Shown in pieces: positions 12,998-24,947 of a stretch of 64,000 nucleotides of DNA; positions within the stretch are counted from its first letter, which is position 1; every line of letters starts with the position of its first letter. The notes under the pieces were generated by a model, which was not told where the DNA came from, ran no database searches, and was given only the letters and a program-made list of their open reading frames with translations. The DNA is taken from NCBI GenBank assembly GCA_030848705.1, contig CM061238.1, positions 55,467,133 through 55,531,132 on the forward strand, in the 5' to 3' direction. The position numbers were made by a program, and so were the translations under genes. The DNA is from Heracleum sosnowskyi (taxonomy: Eukaryota > Streptophyta > Magnoliopsida > Apiales > Apiaceae).

Positions 12998-15900
12998 TAT
13001 AACGACTCGGAAAAACGCTTGCACTATATTAATATTTAATAATATTTGAGTTCTATGATATGTGAGTATTGTGTGAAAGGTGGATATTTGAAAATGTGAT
13101 GATTAGATGTTTACTTGGTGAATGGTATGGATTAAAATATATGTGTATGCTTTTAAATGCATTTTATATGAATTTCTTATTAAAAATTGGTTCTTTTTGA
13201 CCTTCCGGGAATTTTATAAAATCATCGGAGACTCTTTTTATTGTGAAATCTTTTTCACAACCTTTAGTTTATATTCTAGTATTTTATAAAATTAGTGGAG
13301 GAATTTATTTTTGGCTTAAAGGATTTAAAACTGATTTTATGAGTTAAAAGTCCTTTAAGTGATCAAAACTTTGAAAATTCATATTTAATTCAATTTTGAT
13401 CATAAAAATATTTTAAAAATATGTGTGAGCTTGTAAATTCGTATTCTTTATTTTAAAAATAAAATTGTGATTTTTAGACATTATCTTCATTTTATTTCGA
13501 ATTTTAGAAAGGCGTTTATGTTGGTTTTGTTTATTAGAAAATCAGATTTTTAATTAGCAAGTTACCCTTTTGCCCCTGGGCTTATATAACCCAGCAATCA
13601 GTTTCTCCCCCTTTTCTTTACTCACGGTTCATCACTCTCTCATCTCTCTCTTTTCTCTCTTTCTCTCTCTCAAATCTCTCTCCTTCTCTCTTCTCTATCT
13701 TTTGATTTTGTTAACCAAATTCATTGATTAGATAGTCAAATCGAAGCTCTTGCCGAGCTCTACACTTTAATACCAATAGTGTTGAGTTTGGTGAAGTTTC
13801 AAAAATGGGTTTTGTAAATTAGAGTTTCGGATTTTTGATTTAAATCAAGTGTTCTTGATGTTTTAGAGTTTAATTGTGGTTATAGGATCAATTGGGGACG
13901 AATTCATACAAAACCCCTTTGTTTTTGGGGCTGCATGTAATTCGTCGACCACGGTGATGAACTTTGGTGAACCGGTGGCCATGATCTATATATGTTGATG
14001 TATGTATATTGTTTTAAAGTATTTACAAGTAGTTAATTTGGGTTGCATGTTGAAGAATCGAAATGTATATGTGTATATTTCGATTTTTCCCCTTTAGTAA
14101 ATTCGGTTTAAAAATTGTTTATGTTGATTGTTTGATTGATGATTTCAAGTTATAGTGGTTGCATGTTGATTAATTGTGTTAAGTTTAGATAGTTCGAAAT
14201 TTTGGATGTTAAATGTTTTGATTTGGGAATTTTAGTGAAATTCCAAGTGTTTGGATTGTTGGTTTGTTAGTTTTGGTTTTGATAATTGCATGTATATATT
14301 CTAGTAGTTTCTTGAGGTCATGAGTTGATTGGTAAAACCTTTTTCAGCTAAGGAAGAGTTTAGTTTTGATTTGGGATGGTTATTTATGGTAAAGATTATA
14401 ATGGTGGAATGGTTTTGTATAGGCATACATCATGCTGAATTTTTCCAGAAAACTGTCTGCCCTGTTCTGTTTTGATTAATTGCGAAATGTTGCTGCCTGT
14501 TTTAGACAGAGAGTCTAGGAGTTAACTGTTCTAAATTGAATCTAGTTTGTGCACGCGCTAACCTTGTATCGATAGGATTTACGAATAAAAAGTTATGATT
14601 ATTTTACTAAAAGTTGCGCAGCAGGGATTTTTCTGTGCTTTAGTACCTAGTTATACAGTTCGTTTTTAATCTAAATGAAGTGTTCTGAAGTTGAAACGTT
14701 TATGCTAAGTTGAGATAGTAATCAGGAGGTAGCCTGTCAAATTTGGTAATTGTTTGATTATATTTGGATTTATGAAAAATGTTTTAGTAAAGTATGCGCA
14801 GCAGATTTTTCTGCTTTTTGAGATAAAAACATTGTTATAAAGAGTTAAGGATATGGTTGGCATGACCAAATTGATTTAAGGGATACCAAGTGTGGTATGA
14901 TTTGAAAGATATATTATTGTATATATATATATGTATAAGGAGCATGTTATGTGTATTTAAATGACAATGTGAGGCTATATGGTTGATTGCCTATTACATG
15001 ATTATAATTGTTTTATGGTATAACTATTATGTGTTTACGCGATTAGGATGCGTTGGGTAGTTTAGAATAAAGGATTAGCATCTTAGAAAGAGCATTCTAA
15101 GATAGATTATATTCTTTTGTAGAGTCCAAGGAAGTGGAACTTAGAGGGTCCAAGGAAGTGGAACTTAGAGAGTTCAAGGAAGTGGAACTTAGAGAGTTCA
15201 AGGAAGTGGAACTTAGAGACAAAGGAAAGACTAAGGTGGAGAATCAGTGATTGTTCATTACCCCTTTTAGCTACTTAAGGCAAGTAATACAAACTTGCTT
15301 TCGTATTTCGATTCCATTATTTCATTTTGGCATATATGAATTGTTACCTTATCTTGATATACCTTTAATTCTGAAAACACCTATTGTTCATTGATAACCC
15401 TTACCTTTGTTCATATATACCATGTTGAACTATATACCATGCCTTGTTTAGTTCTTTATCCTTAAACCTTATACCCTGTTCATATCCATGAATTGAAACC
15501 TAATGACCTATGATTCTATAACCTGAACTTGATCATATACTTATGCATTCCCTTTTATACCTGAAAGTGAATACACCTAACTCTTATTCTAGTACATTCC
15601 CAGAACGTACCCGATGATAAATATTTCTTATATTCCACTAATAGAAATCCAAATTGTTTTGATTGAACTTATCTGATTTCCAAAGGACTTCTTTATACCA
15701 GAACATGCTTTAAAAAGGAATGAAGTTTGAATTCATTTAAATTCTGATTTATGGTTTCCACGGATTCCTAAGATTGGAGGCGTAAGAGGCCGAGTAACGC
15801 CGGTCCAGCACTTTTTAATTATAATAAATGGACTAGGGATGGACTAGTCTAAAGGCCAATGTGTGCCTAATGGGACCCAAATCAAGGACCAGAGGGACTG

Positions 15901-16618
15901 TGTGTCCGGTATGGGGACTTTACGTGGCTGATCACCCGTATTGTCTGGTGCGTTGTGAAAAATCTCCAAAATTATTTAATGTTTTTTTCTTGAAAACGGA
16001 TATCTTGATAATGAAATTGGTTTACCCTTTGAAATTGCATATTTACGTCACTGTTCTGATAATCCTTTGATATGGATTCTGCTAAAACCATGCCATATAT
16101 ATTGATATTGGAAATTGCTTTGAAACTGTATATTCAATTCATTATTCTGATAATCCATTGATACGGATTTTGCTATACCCATGTCATACATATTGATATT
16201 GGAACTGTTTCCCAGTGGTTAACTGTTTGGACATATTATTACTTGCTGGGCATTTGGCTCATTCTTTTTCCCTATTCTAACCCACAGTGAAACGAGAAGA
16301 TGGTACGTACATTTCAGACAGCTAGGAAGTCTTCCTATAGGGTTGTTTTTGGGATGCCAGCTCAGGTAGGTGACGACCACACCTAGAAGGTGTTTTGTAA
16401 TAGAGAGCATAGAACTTTTAAGACTTGGTTGTAATAACTTTTGAGACTTATGTATTAATGAATTAGATAGTGGATGCTTGTTTCACACCATCAACTGTTA
16501 AAGATCCAGGGTAGAGTTGGGGTCAAGTCTGCATGCTTTTATTATATTGTTTATGGGTTTAATATGTATAGAGGTTGTAGTGACTCCCCGATCATGACCC
16601 CGGATCGGGAGGGCGTCA
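12998..16618 (+). repeat. F 3' LTR
   Basis: The same length as the 5' LTR and almost identical to it (two substitutions seen, at 14698 and 15700). It carries the same TATA box (13583-13589), CT-rich leader, 24-bp array (15122-15217) and terminal GGGCGTCA. After 16618 the sequence returns to element E. Confidence 0.93.
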
Positions 16619-16623
16619 CACAC

Positions 16624-18908
16624 ATCCTTGGAGGTCAATCGTTCCCTCGTCCGACAATCTGAATTCTTACTTTCTTCCTTTCTCAATCTATTCGCGTTTC
16701 ATACTCTATTTTCTTTATGCCCATTTCTTTCTCGTCCACTTTGCTTCCATTTCTATCACAGTCGTTTCATTAACCAAGGTAACATAATCAGTCGTTTCGA
16801 ACACTTCATTATTCTAAATTCGCATCATGTGAACCAAACCTTGGCAATTTCAGTAAACTTCGATTCATAATTTATCAGACTCATTTGTTTTAGCTCTCAG
16901 CTTCAACACTCTATTTTTCCAAATACTAAGGAAAATACTTGTATGGTACCAAGAATACTTCAAGCAACAAAATGCTTTATATATAAAAAAAAAACTTCAT
17001 AAAATTCTCGCTGAGGGGGCGACCTGGTTGGGTCTCAATCAAATTATCGTTTGAAAATCTTCCCACCATACTTCATTGCATACAAATGCATCGTGAATTC
17101 ACTTATATAAATTTGACCGAAAGTTGAACTTAGTGATACAATAACTAGTTCATTTCAATAAACATTAACAACTAGTTGAACAAAATTTGCTTGTTCGATT
17201 AGTTTGGGACGCAGCATCTAGCTAGGATGATTAGCTAGATTTTCATCATATCATTAAAATTTCAACTAGTTAGAACAATTGACTAGTCCCTCATAATGGC
17301 ACATACCATTAGCCATTTTCAATCTATTAGTACAAAATCTCGACATCATAGTCGAAGAAAGAAAGAAAGCAAAATTTTGACTACTCGGATAATGAATTAA
17401 AAAGAAGAATAATAAGTTTGGGACGAACAAGGTAATTATAATCCTTCAATAGAATATAAGGTCTGAATAGAAAGTTCTTGGTATCGGAACAATCGATAAC
17501 CTCCCACCAAACATTTCTCATCAGTGAAACGGTCCACCCAAAGGTGCCTCCGTACATAAACTTTGTCAAATTCTACGATAGAATTGAATTCGGAATATCA
17601 ATATCAAATTGATATCCCTTCTACGATTTCAACGTCTGTTGTGCAAATCTCTTCTTAACAGAAGAAAAGAATTCACGAGTAGTCTCTGAAATATACATCA
17701 TCTATGTTTTAAACACATAGCTAGATATTTATGAACTCAACTGAGGAGTCCAAATATGAAGAAATAAAATGAATACTTAACAATTGTTGGTTGCATCCCA
17801 AGTTGAAGTAGGAAATTAGAAGGGTTACATGACATGAACTATTCAAGGTAACACAGGCAGGAACAGTTTTAGATTGAGTAGTGTACCAGCAAGTAGATAC
17901 CAAAAAGTCAATGGTCATCATAATTTCTAACATCACCCGTACGAGGATGATCTTATCTTTCTGCCTTTATGGCTTAGGGTACTAACCATCGGTACCTCAA
18001 AATCGTACAAGTCCTTAAATAGGTCAGGAGTTCGAAACATAATCGCCATTCCCCGATAATCATTCCGAGCTCGGGCCTCCTACGGCCGCATCAACACATC
18101 CTCAAAAGAAGAAGGTCGATTAACGTATATGTAATTGCTTAACAATAGTCGTATCGAACGAATCCAATCCCAGGCCACCATAGGTCTCGTTCCTCGTAGG
18201 TCCTGAGATTGTCGCATTGCTCGCCGCAACCATACGTGTCTTTATCAGAATCACGCTATCCGTTCTTCATGTCTTTGATTTCTGAGTCGAGCCATCATGG
18301 CCTATCGTACGAAATATACTCGCGATGCGATTTAGCACGTTCGTCTCACGATAACGTTCTAGTACTACATGTACGCAACAGTCTTCTTCTTAGGTAACAA
18401 AATACCCATTAACGGAAAAGGCACCAACTCTGGTGGAATCGTTGTTCTCAAGGCTTGGACCTTATACACAAGATAATGCCTTAACTAGTCCACGTAATTT
18501 AGTAATTCAGATCGCGTAAAGGACTTTAAACGTCTCAATCTTCACATGTGCTACCTTCTCGTGGCAAACTACGATGAACTACAAACACTTAGGTTCTTAC
18601 TAAGTCAAGTTATCCATTGGTATTGGCTATTCCGACCTTACCTCAACTGCAACCGAGACTCTGCTCCGCCTCTTATCTTAATGTCTTTGATAATCCATGT
18701 ACAATTCTAAACGTCCTTCTCATCATTATGATGATCTCCAACGGTCCTATCGGTCCTCCGATAAGTCCCCAACTAAACTCTTTAATCTTAACATCCTCGA
18801 TGGCACTACTTCCGGTAGTCCACTTAACGAGCTCTATATGAGTCATCTCGTCATTCTCTTACTTCGATATAACCCTTAACACTCTCATATCCAAGTTTAT
18901 AACTTAAT
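16624..18908 (-). pseudogene. E gag and protease remnant
   Basis: This is the internal region between E's PBS (18909-18920) and the point where F inserted (3582/16619), so by position it should encode gag and protease on the minus strand. The longest minus frames are about 60-70 codons and I could not recognise a zinc knuckle or an active protease motif. A simple A-run and some AT-rich stretches occur near 16980-17000. The call rests on context rather than on recognised domains. Confidence 0.55.
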
Positions 18909-18920
18909 GCTCTGATACCA
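18909..18920 (-). other. Primer binding site of E (initiator tRNA-Met)
   Basis: The + strand reads gctctgatacca, so the minus strand reads TGGTATCAGAGC. It is separated by 4 bp from the LTR end at 18925. This fixes 18925-23619 as the 5' LTR of a minus-strand element. Confidence 0.95.
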
Positions 18921-18924
18921 TTTC

Positions 18925-21900
18925 TGTAACACCCCCAGATCCGGGGTCAGGAATATGGGTTGTCACGCTCCATCAATTATACAATACCTGCATTACTTAC
19001 AACATTCTAATAATACAACTCCAAAGAGCCCAATCACTTACACACACACACACAAGTTATAGCCTTGGAAATGAGCAACAAAAGTAACATTTGTTATTAC
19101 AACTCAAATGTACTATCCATGATCTCATCTATTATTAACAACCTCTACCTGAAGTTACAATAATAGACCTCACCGTTTTATACGAGGTTTAATAATACAA
19201 ACCTACTCAAAAACAATTCTTACTAATTCAGTCTGCAACTATTCTGCTCACACCAGAAGTATCCATCCTGCTGAACTAACTCAAGGATGGTCTCTCCATC
19301 CCCTTGCTCTCGTAACACGAGGTGAATCGGCAACGTTTTCTTCATGCTGAAAGTTTTAATAAAGCAAGAATGAGCTAATAGCGCTCAGCAAGAAATCTAT
19401 CCCAGTTTAAATCTTTAAACCTTTCAGGTAGATAATCCATATAGGACCCATATTTAAAAACTAAAAGGGTTCGACCCCCAAAATAGTATACCGTTCAAAA
19501 TACCGTATGACTTATAATCATACTCAGTTACTTTTCGTAATTCATTTAGGAATCTTTGGTATCGATAGAATGAACGAAGATTCAAAACATATCGTTTAAA
19601 ATAGATATCAAATAATGGAATCAAGGCTTAAAGCCTATCCATTGATTCAAAGTACTATACAGTTCAACATATTGTATCTCTTAAATATCTTCTCAACATA
19701 TATACACACATATCTATTTAGACATCTCATACGGTTCAAAATACTGTAAAATATGAGTAATGAACACCTTTGAAACTCCGTTCATATACAGAACGATATG
19801 TTTAAACATTCTTTTCGTCAAAACATGCCATACAGTACAACTACTGTATGAGGAACATCATTACTCATCACTGCCACATTATCAGTAACTCAGCACCTAG
19901 GCTTTCGTTACAATGTGCAGCACAACTCCAACTGGAGGGAAGGGGATATACTGGCACACCCGAGACACGGTGATCAGCCGTTGTATCGTAACTTTTCTAC
20001 TAGTAGAAGGACGACTTCCTATTCGGTTATCACCCTGGCCGCATACGAGCCACTGTGCTAAGAGATCACTACCTCGGTGCCTATTTCGTCACCGGGTAAG
20101 CCTTAGCACTCAAGAGATCACTACCCCGGCGCCTATTTCGTCACCAGGTAAGCCTTGATAATTTTGGCACTACCCTGGCACCTGTTTCATTGCCGTGTAG
20201 GCCCTTCCAGTTCCCATTATAGAAAACAATATCAATGAAACGGGAATCGGAACTTAATCCTATTTTTCCCAAGTACAATTACTTGTCAAAACTTTGTAAC
20301 CGTTCAGAATTCCTTACTCCAGAGTATTTGAAGGGAGTAAGTCACAGAGTGGGTTGACATTAGTCAACGAAAATACCGATGATTACCATGTATTTTGAAA
20401 TCATGACCAGGGAGTTTATTGAAATTTTCAGAGTTTAGCAAGTTTGAATTTCTTTACTTGAATGGGGGAGTCATCCCCAACTATAGGTATTCTAGAGGAA
20501 CAGTGGAAGTAAAACTCTGTCCTCGACTTCTTGAACTAGATTCCCAATTTCCGATGAGTAGAAAACACCATTCGCATTTAATAATCTTTAAATATCTTAA
20601 GATAATAATTGGGAATCCCTGTTTTAAATATCTTCTCTGAAGATCAGAAAGTTTTGTGTAAATAGTAGAACCTTGAATAATATAATAAGGTTCTATGATT
20701 TTTAAATAATATTGAAATATTTAATAAATACCCAAATAATAAATATTGAATTATTATTAAATAACAATCCACTTAAATGAATATTAAAAGTAATATTTAT
20801 TAGTTAATAGATATTCAAAATAATATTTTTAATAATATTATTTAATATCACACATTAAATATCCAATAGTATATATATGTTGGAATATTTAATCATCATA
20901 TATAAAACATAGCTGTCCCTGGACCCTCCAGTATCTGACAGTATTAAAATAAAGTAGTAATTTAACTCCCGGTCTATTATTTTAAAATCATCGTACGACT
21001 GCTCTATACTTAGAGCCTTTAAACCTCGGTTTATATCTAGTATTTACCTAGCATATAAACCTTATATCTTACGAAAGCTTTTACTAAAAGCGTAAACAGT
21101 TTAAAAAGTTCTCACAGCATTAAAGCAGAATATATATATATATATCAATCACATAAATCACAACAGCATCTTTTATATGGTGTAGGGTTTGAAAACTTGC
21201 ATGCATCTATCATATGCATACATCACATCTCATCATTTTTAATACCATCACATCTATATACGATGTGAGGTTTGAAAGCATGCATCTAACATATGCATAT
21301 TATCAGAATAGTGTACTTTAAAATACAGCATGGACTGAGAAAACTTGCCTTGGGTCCTTGGTTGTTAGGGGTTCAAGAACTTGCCGCAAATCTATAAACA
21401 AAGAAATACTCGATCAGTCCCCTAACGTAATCATTCGCTCATAACACTCATTTAAAGTCAACTATATGTTAAACACATCATGTAGTCACGTTATTCCTCA
21501 ACAAGGTTCGTATTTTAATCGACTCTAAATATTCCTTTTATCTTAGTCACAATGGTTGGTCAAAGTAGTACCCTAGAGTTGACTTTTCATAGAGTTACTA
21601 TTACGCGACTCGTACTCTAACACTTTTAATAAATCCGAAAACTCATATTTAAATACGAGACCACTTCTAAAATCATCTTGAGTATTTTTAATATTTATCA
21701 TAAAAGTTTCGATCTCAAAACAGGGGGTTCACTTAGTGAAATGTATTCTCAAACTTGGATGAGCTACGGAAAGTTACTATTCGCACGCCTTTCACTAAAA
21801 CGCTCATATCTCCTTAACCGTTAGTCGAAATGACACACCGTTTTCGCGTGCGCGATCTAGGGAAAGAATAGAACAAAATGCGTGAACATGTGTTTCTTCT

Positions 21901-23619
21901 TATGGGGATCAAAATCCCGAGAGCAGCAGGTTTTTGGCAGTGAAGTGCAGAACCACTTACTCCTCGCGCAGCTTTGGTTCCGACATTTTTATAAAATCGA
22001 AACAATTATCTTTTTAGCACGAAACCTTCTCGGTTATCTTACTAAGTGTCCATACTATTATCTATTTTAATATCTCGACCCAATTTCATTTTTAAAGGGC
22101 TTGATCACAATCTCAAAGTTCATACAATGAACTACTTAGTTATCCGTAACCGCTTTTACTAAAACGGACGTTTCTCCTAAACCGTAAATCGAAACGATAC
22201 GATTCTTTCGCTAAAACAAACTAGGAAACAGGGCCTACATGATCATGGTCAGAAATCTTATGTTTATGCCCTTTAAAGTATTCGTGATCTCTGTCCAAAC
22301 TTCCTAAGTAAAATTCGACATGGTAACGACACTTAAACGCGATTCCCGTGTTTAAAACACTTCAAATCAATCCACCAATCCACAACCCAAGGACTCCATT
22401 TATACCATCTTATTACTGCCTAAACATGCTCATAACACCAATCAATAGTTCAACCATTAATCAATCCACAAAACATCATGATCATCATGCTAATCATCTC
22501 TATATCATACTATCACTAATCATTCTTAACAAATCACTAATAACAAAGTGTAAACATAAGGGTGAGAGGTTTTATACCTTCCTTGGTACTTATTATAGCC
22601 TAGAAATAGGTAGTTTGTCCTTCTTTGATCCTTCATTATGCTTACAAGCCTAAAACCTCAAGATGAAAACAAGAAATTCATAAGTAACTAATCAAAACAC
22701 TTTTCATCATCAACTTTGAATCCATTTTTGACCAAGATATCCATCATGGATGAAGCTAAGATTAAATATCTACCTTAGTTTATGGATGAGGAAGATTTAG
22801 AGCCCATAATCTTGATTTTTGGTGGAGTAGAACTTGAGGAAAATATTTCTTATCTTTGAAGAATAGAAATGGCCGAATGTTTGTGTTCTTTCTTGGCTAT
22901 TTGCTTTTTGATTATCTCTTTTATTTTCTTTTGTCAAATAATGCTAATGGATGCATCTCTTTTTGTGTGGTTGTGGTGGAGTTTTGTCATCCCCTTGGAC
23001 ACATGTCAACAGCTTGTGGTTTTGAGCAAAAATGGTGACAAGGTGGTGATTCATCACCTTGTCATCACCTATGTCATGCTTTTGTCATCTCTTGTGTCAT
23101 GCTTATGTCATTTCTTGTATCATCAATCCTCTTATATGATGCATTCGATGATCTTATATGATACTCCCCCTTCGGTTAGGGTTTAATCCATAATTCGTTA
23201 CGCTTCTGTTTCCCCCTAGGTTCAAGTGATTTTAAAAATGTTTCTATGTACCAATGTTAGGAGATACTTCCTTGATCTTTCCATTACCTTGGTTTAATAT
23301 ATAATCCTAGATTTCTCTCCTTGGCTTAAGGTATGATCATGGATTTCTCATCCTACACAATTTCTCAAAACGATCAAATCAATTCACCCTTGATTGTCCG
23401 ATGAATAGTGATCAAAATTTAAAGTTGGAATCTCCTGATTCTGATCGTGTTTACATTCTTTTATTCTTCCTATACATCAATAATATAACCTCGAAACATT
23501 CATTCCATATCATCCACATAGTGTGGTCTGAAAACTTTTCCATCAGCAAATTTACTATTCATCAACATTTACTATTCATCAAAATTTTTTAACTAAGTCC
23601 AAAATTTGGGGTTATTACA
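18925..23619 (-). repeat. E 5' LTR, 4,695 bp
   Basis: Bounded by TGTAACACCCCC on the left and GGTTATTACA on the right, so the minus-strand LTR runs TGTAATAACC...GGGGGTGTTACA. The right 874 bp match 174-1043. The left 3.3 kb resemble remnant H (56074 onward), sharing the GATCCGGGGTCA box, the gagct..tagcgctcagcaag block (19370-19395), gaaaacttgcct (21340) and the gttgacttt..atagagttactattacgcgact region (about 21570-21610). Short open frames here have no coding support. Confidence 0.88.
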
Positions 23620-24801
23620 AAGGATGACAAGGATGATGACGAAGATAAAAGCTATAGAAGAAGAGGTCAGTCAAGGAGTGATAAGGATAATACAAGTGAC
23701 AGTAGTAAGAGCAAATCATCTAAGAGATCAAAAGATGCTGGTGAAGACAAGGACCCCAAGGGAAATAAAGAAATTGTCAAGAAGACAAGGAGTGGAAATC
23801 AGCAAGTCAAGGACATTGCTAGCAGTGCCTTAACCACAACACAAGACTCAAGGTCTAGGGTGGGTACTATTTGTAATGATCCTCCAAAATCTTTATCCAA
23901 GACTTCTGAACCTGATTTGCCACAGAAGAAAGGAGAAGCCACAAAAGAAATATCAAGAAGACACTTCCACAAAGTCACAGCTAGTGGAGTGTTACAATGG
24001 ATAAAAGGGAAAGGTGTGAAGCTACTTCCAAATGATGTGGCACTGAAGACTAACTCTCCCTGCTCCAGAAAGCTACCTCAAGTGAAGCGTTTGAAGATCA
24101 ATAGTGCAGCCAGAAGGAAAAAGATAACAAAGAAGAATGGGGTAATCACTAATGTAGTAGGGATCAAAGTGCTTCCTCTGGATGAAGACTATGATGAAGA
24201 TGCCCTAACATTTTTGAGAGCTCAAAGAATCTTTGAAGTCAAGGTGAAGCTAGATCATCTAGAGATCAAATACACTGATGGAAGAGAAAAGGAAATGAAG
24301 CAAGGAGGCTGGCAATATTTCTCACAATATGAGCTTGAAAGAATAAATGCTCTACTGAATTTTGAAGAAAAGGAGGAGAGATTGTGGAAGATAGAAGTTG
24401 CTAGATTCATGAAGATGCACTCTGATTATGAAGAAAGCCTAAGGAAGTTAAATGAAGAAAAGAGGTGTCTGAAAGAAAAGGAGATGGCTGAGATGGAGGA
24501 AAAAACAAAGGAGCTGAGGAAGAAAGGGCTATGCAGGGTAAAACAAAATCTTTATATCGTGGAGTACAAAAATCATTATCGAGGAAAAAGCAAGATAAGG
24601 ATGGAGTTTATAGATTCATATGTGGAAAGTGCCCTTAGAACAACAGCTGAAGATCTAAAAGACTCTCCTCTCATTGAAGAGCTGATTGCAAGGGATGAAA
24701 TTCTACTAGCCATTTCTGAAATGAAGAAGAATGAAGAATTAAGGAAGAAGAAGGTCTATGATGATTTCTTAGAAAAACAATTGGGAACTGAAGCTATGTA
24801 G
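23620..24801 (+). CDS. D env-like protein, C-terminal 393 codons (5' part missing)
   Basis: The frame is open from the E insertion junction to the TAG at 24799-24801. The first 80 codons are rich in Lys, Asp, Ser and Arg (KDDKDDDEDKSYRRR), as in a disordered charged linker. The middle has a HFHKV..GVLQWIKGKGVK stretch and a KVLPLDEDYDEDALTFLR stretch. The last 200 residues are a charged helical region (FEEKEERLWKIEVARF, EEKRCLKEKEMAEMEEKTKE) likely to form a coiled coil. No signal peptide or membrane segment is visible. It has the position of the extra ORF of Sireviruses, between pol and the polypurine tract. Function is unknown. The true start lies across element E, left of the window. Confidence 0.75.
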   Translation, partial: KDDKDDDEDKSYRRRGQSRSDKDNTSDSSKSKSSKRSKDAGEDKDPKGNKEIVKKTRSGNQQVKDIASSALTTTQDSRSRVGTICNDPPKSLSKTSEPDLPQKKGEATKEISRRHFHKVTASGVLQWIKGKGVKLLPNDVALKTNSPCSRKLPQVKRLKINSAARRKKITKKNGVITNVVGIKVLPLDEDYDEDALTFLRAQRIFEVKVKLDHLEIKYTDGREKEMKQGGWQYFSQYELERINALLNFEEKEERLWKIEVARFMKMHSDYEESLRKLNEEKRCLKEKEMAEMEEKTKELRKKGLCRVKQNLYIVEYKNHYRGKSKIRMEFIDSYVESALRTTAEDLKDSPLIEELIARDEILLAISEMKKNEELRKKKVYDDFLEKQLGTEAM

Positions 24802-24938
24802 CTCAAGGAAAAATTCTGTAAGGATATGTTTCCAAGTTGTTATCAATTTCTGTTCATCTTTCTATCTTCCTTATATTTTATGTTAGTTAGGCTTGTTATC
24901 AGACATGAAATTGTGCCTAAGGGTCTTACTCACAATTT

Positions 24939-24947
24939 GGGGGAGAT
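24939..24947 (+). other. Polypurine tract of D
   Basis: gggggagat directly before the LTR start TGTTAGGCTC at 24948. The same 9-mer precedes the 3' LTRs of A, B and C. Confidence 0.9.

Larger units (their letters stand above)
3583..16618 (+). mobile_element. F: complete Ty3/gypsy element with 3.6-kb LTRs
   Basis: Two direct LTRs of exactly 3,621 bp (3583-7203 and 12998-16618, constant offset 9,415) flank a 5.8-kb interior with a tRNA-Met PBS and a polypurine tract. By eye I found two substitutions between the LTRs (5283/14698 T to G; 6285/15700 T to A). The flanks are cacat (3578-3582) and cacac (16619-16623), a 4/5 match for a target duplication in element E. The interior is badly decayed except for the integrase tail. 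The C-terminal tail looks like that of chromodomain gypsy elements (Tekay/Del-type), an inference from the last 60 residues. Confidence 0.93.
174..23619 (-). mobile_element. E: Ty3/gypsy LTR retrotransposon with 4.7-kb LTRs, interrupted by F
   Basis: Read on the minus strand, the order is 5' LTR (23619 to 18925), PBS complementary to initiator tRNA-Met (18920-18909), gag/protease remnant, the inserted element F (3583-16618), then RT, RNase H and integrase remnants, a polypurine tract (1061-1044) and the 3' LTR (1043 leftwards). The 3' LTR is cut by element G at 173. Both LTR ends keep TGTAA...TTACA. E lies in the env-like ORF of Sirevirus D: D's reading frame resumes at 23620, and the expected target duplication there is aagga. 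The internal region, without F, is about 4.8 kb, roughly the length of one LTR. No long ORF survives, so the element is dead. Confidence 0.85.

Noticed and set aside
23860..24801. A 313-aa gene starting at 23860
   Set aside because: The codon there is GTG, and the frame is open back to the E junction at 23620. It is the C-terminal end of a longer Sirevirus ORF.
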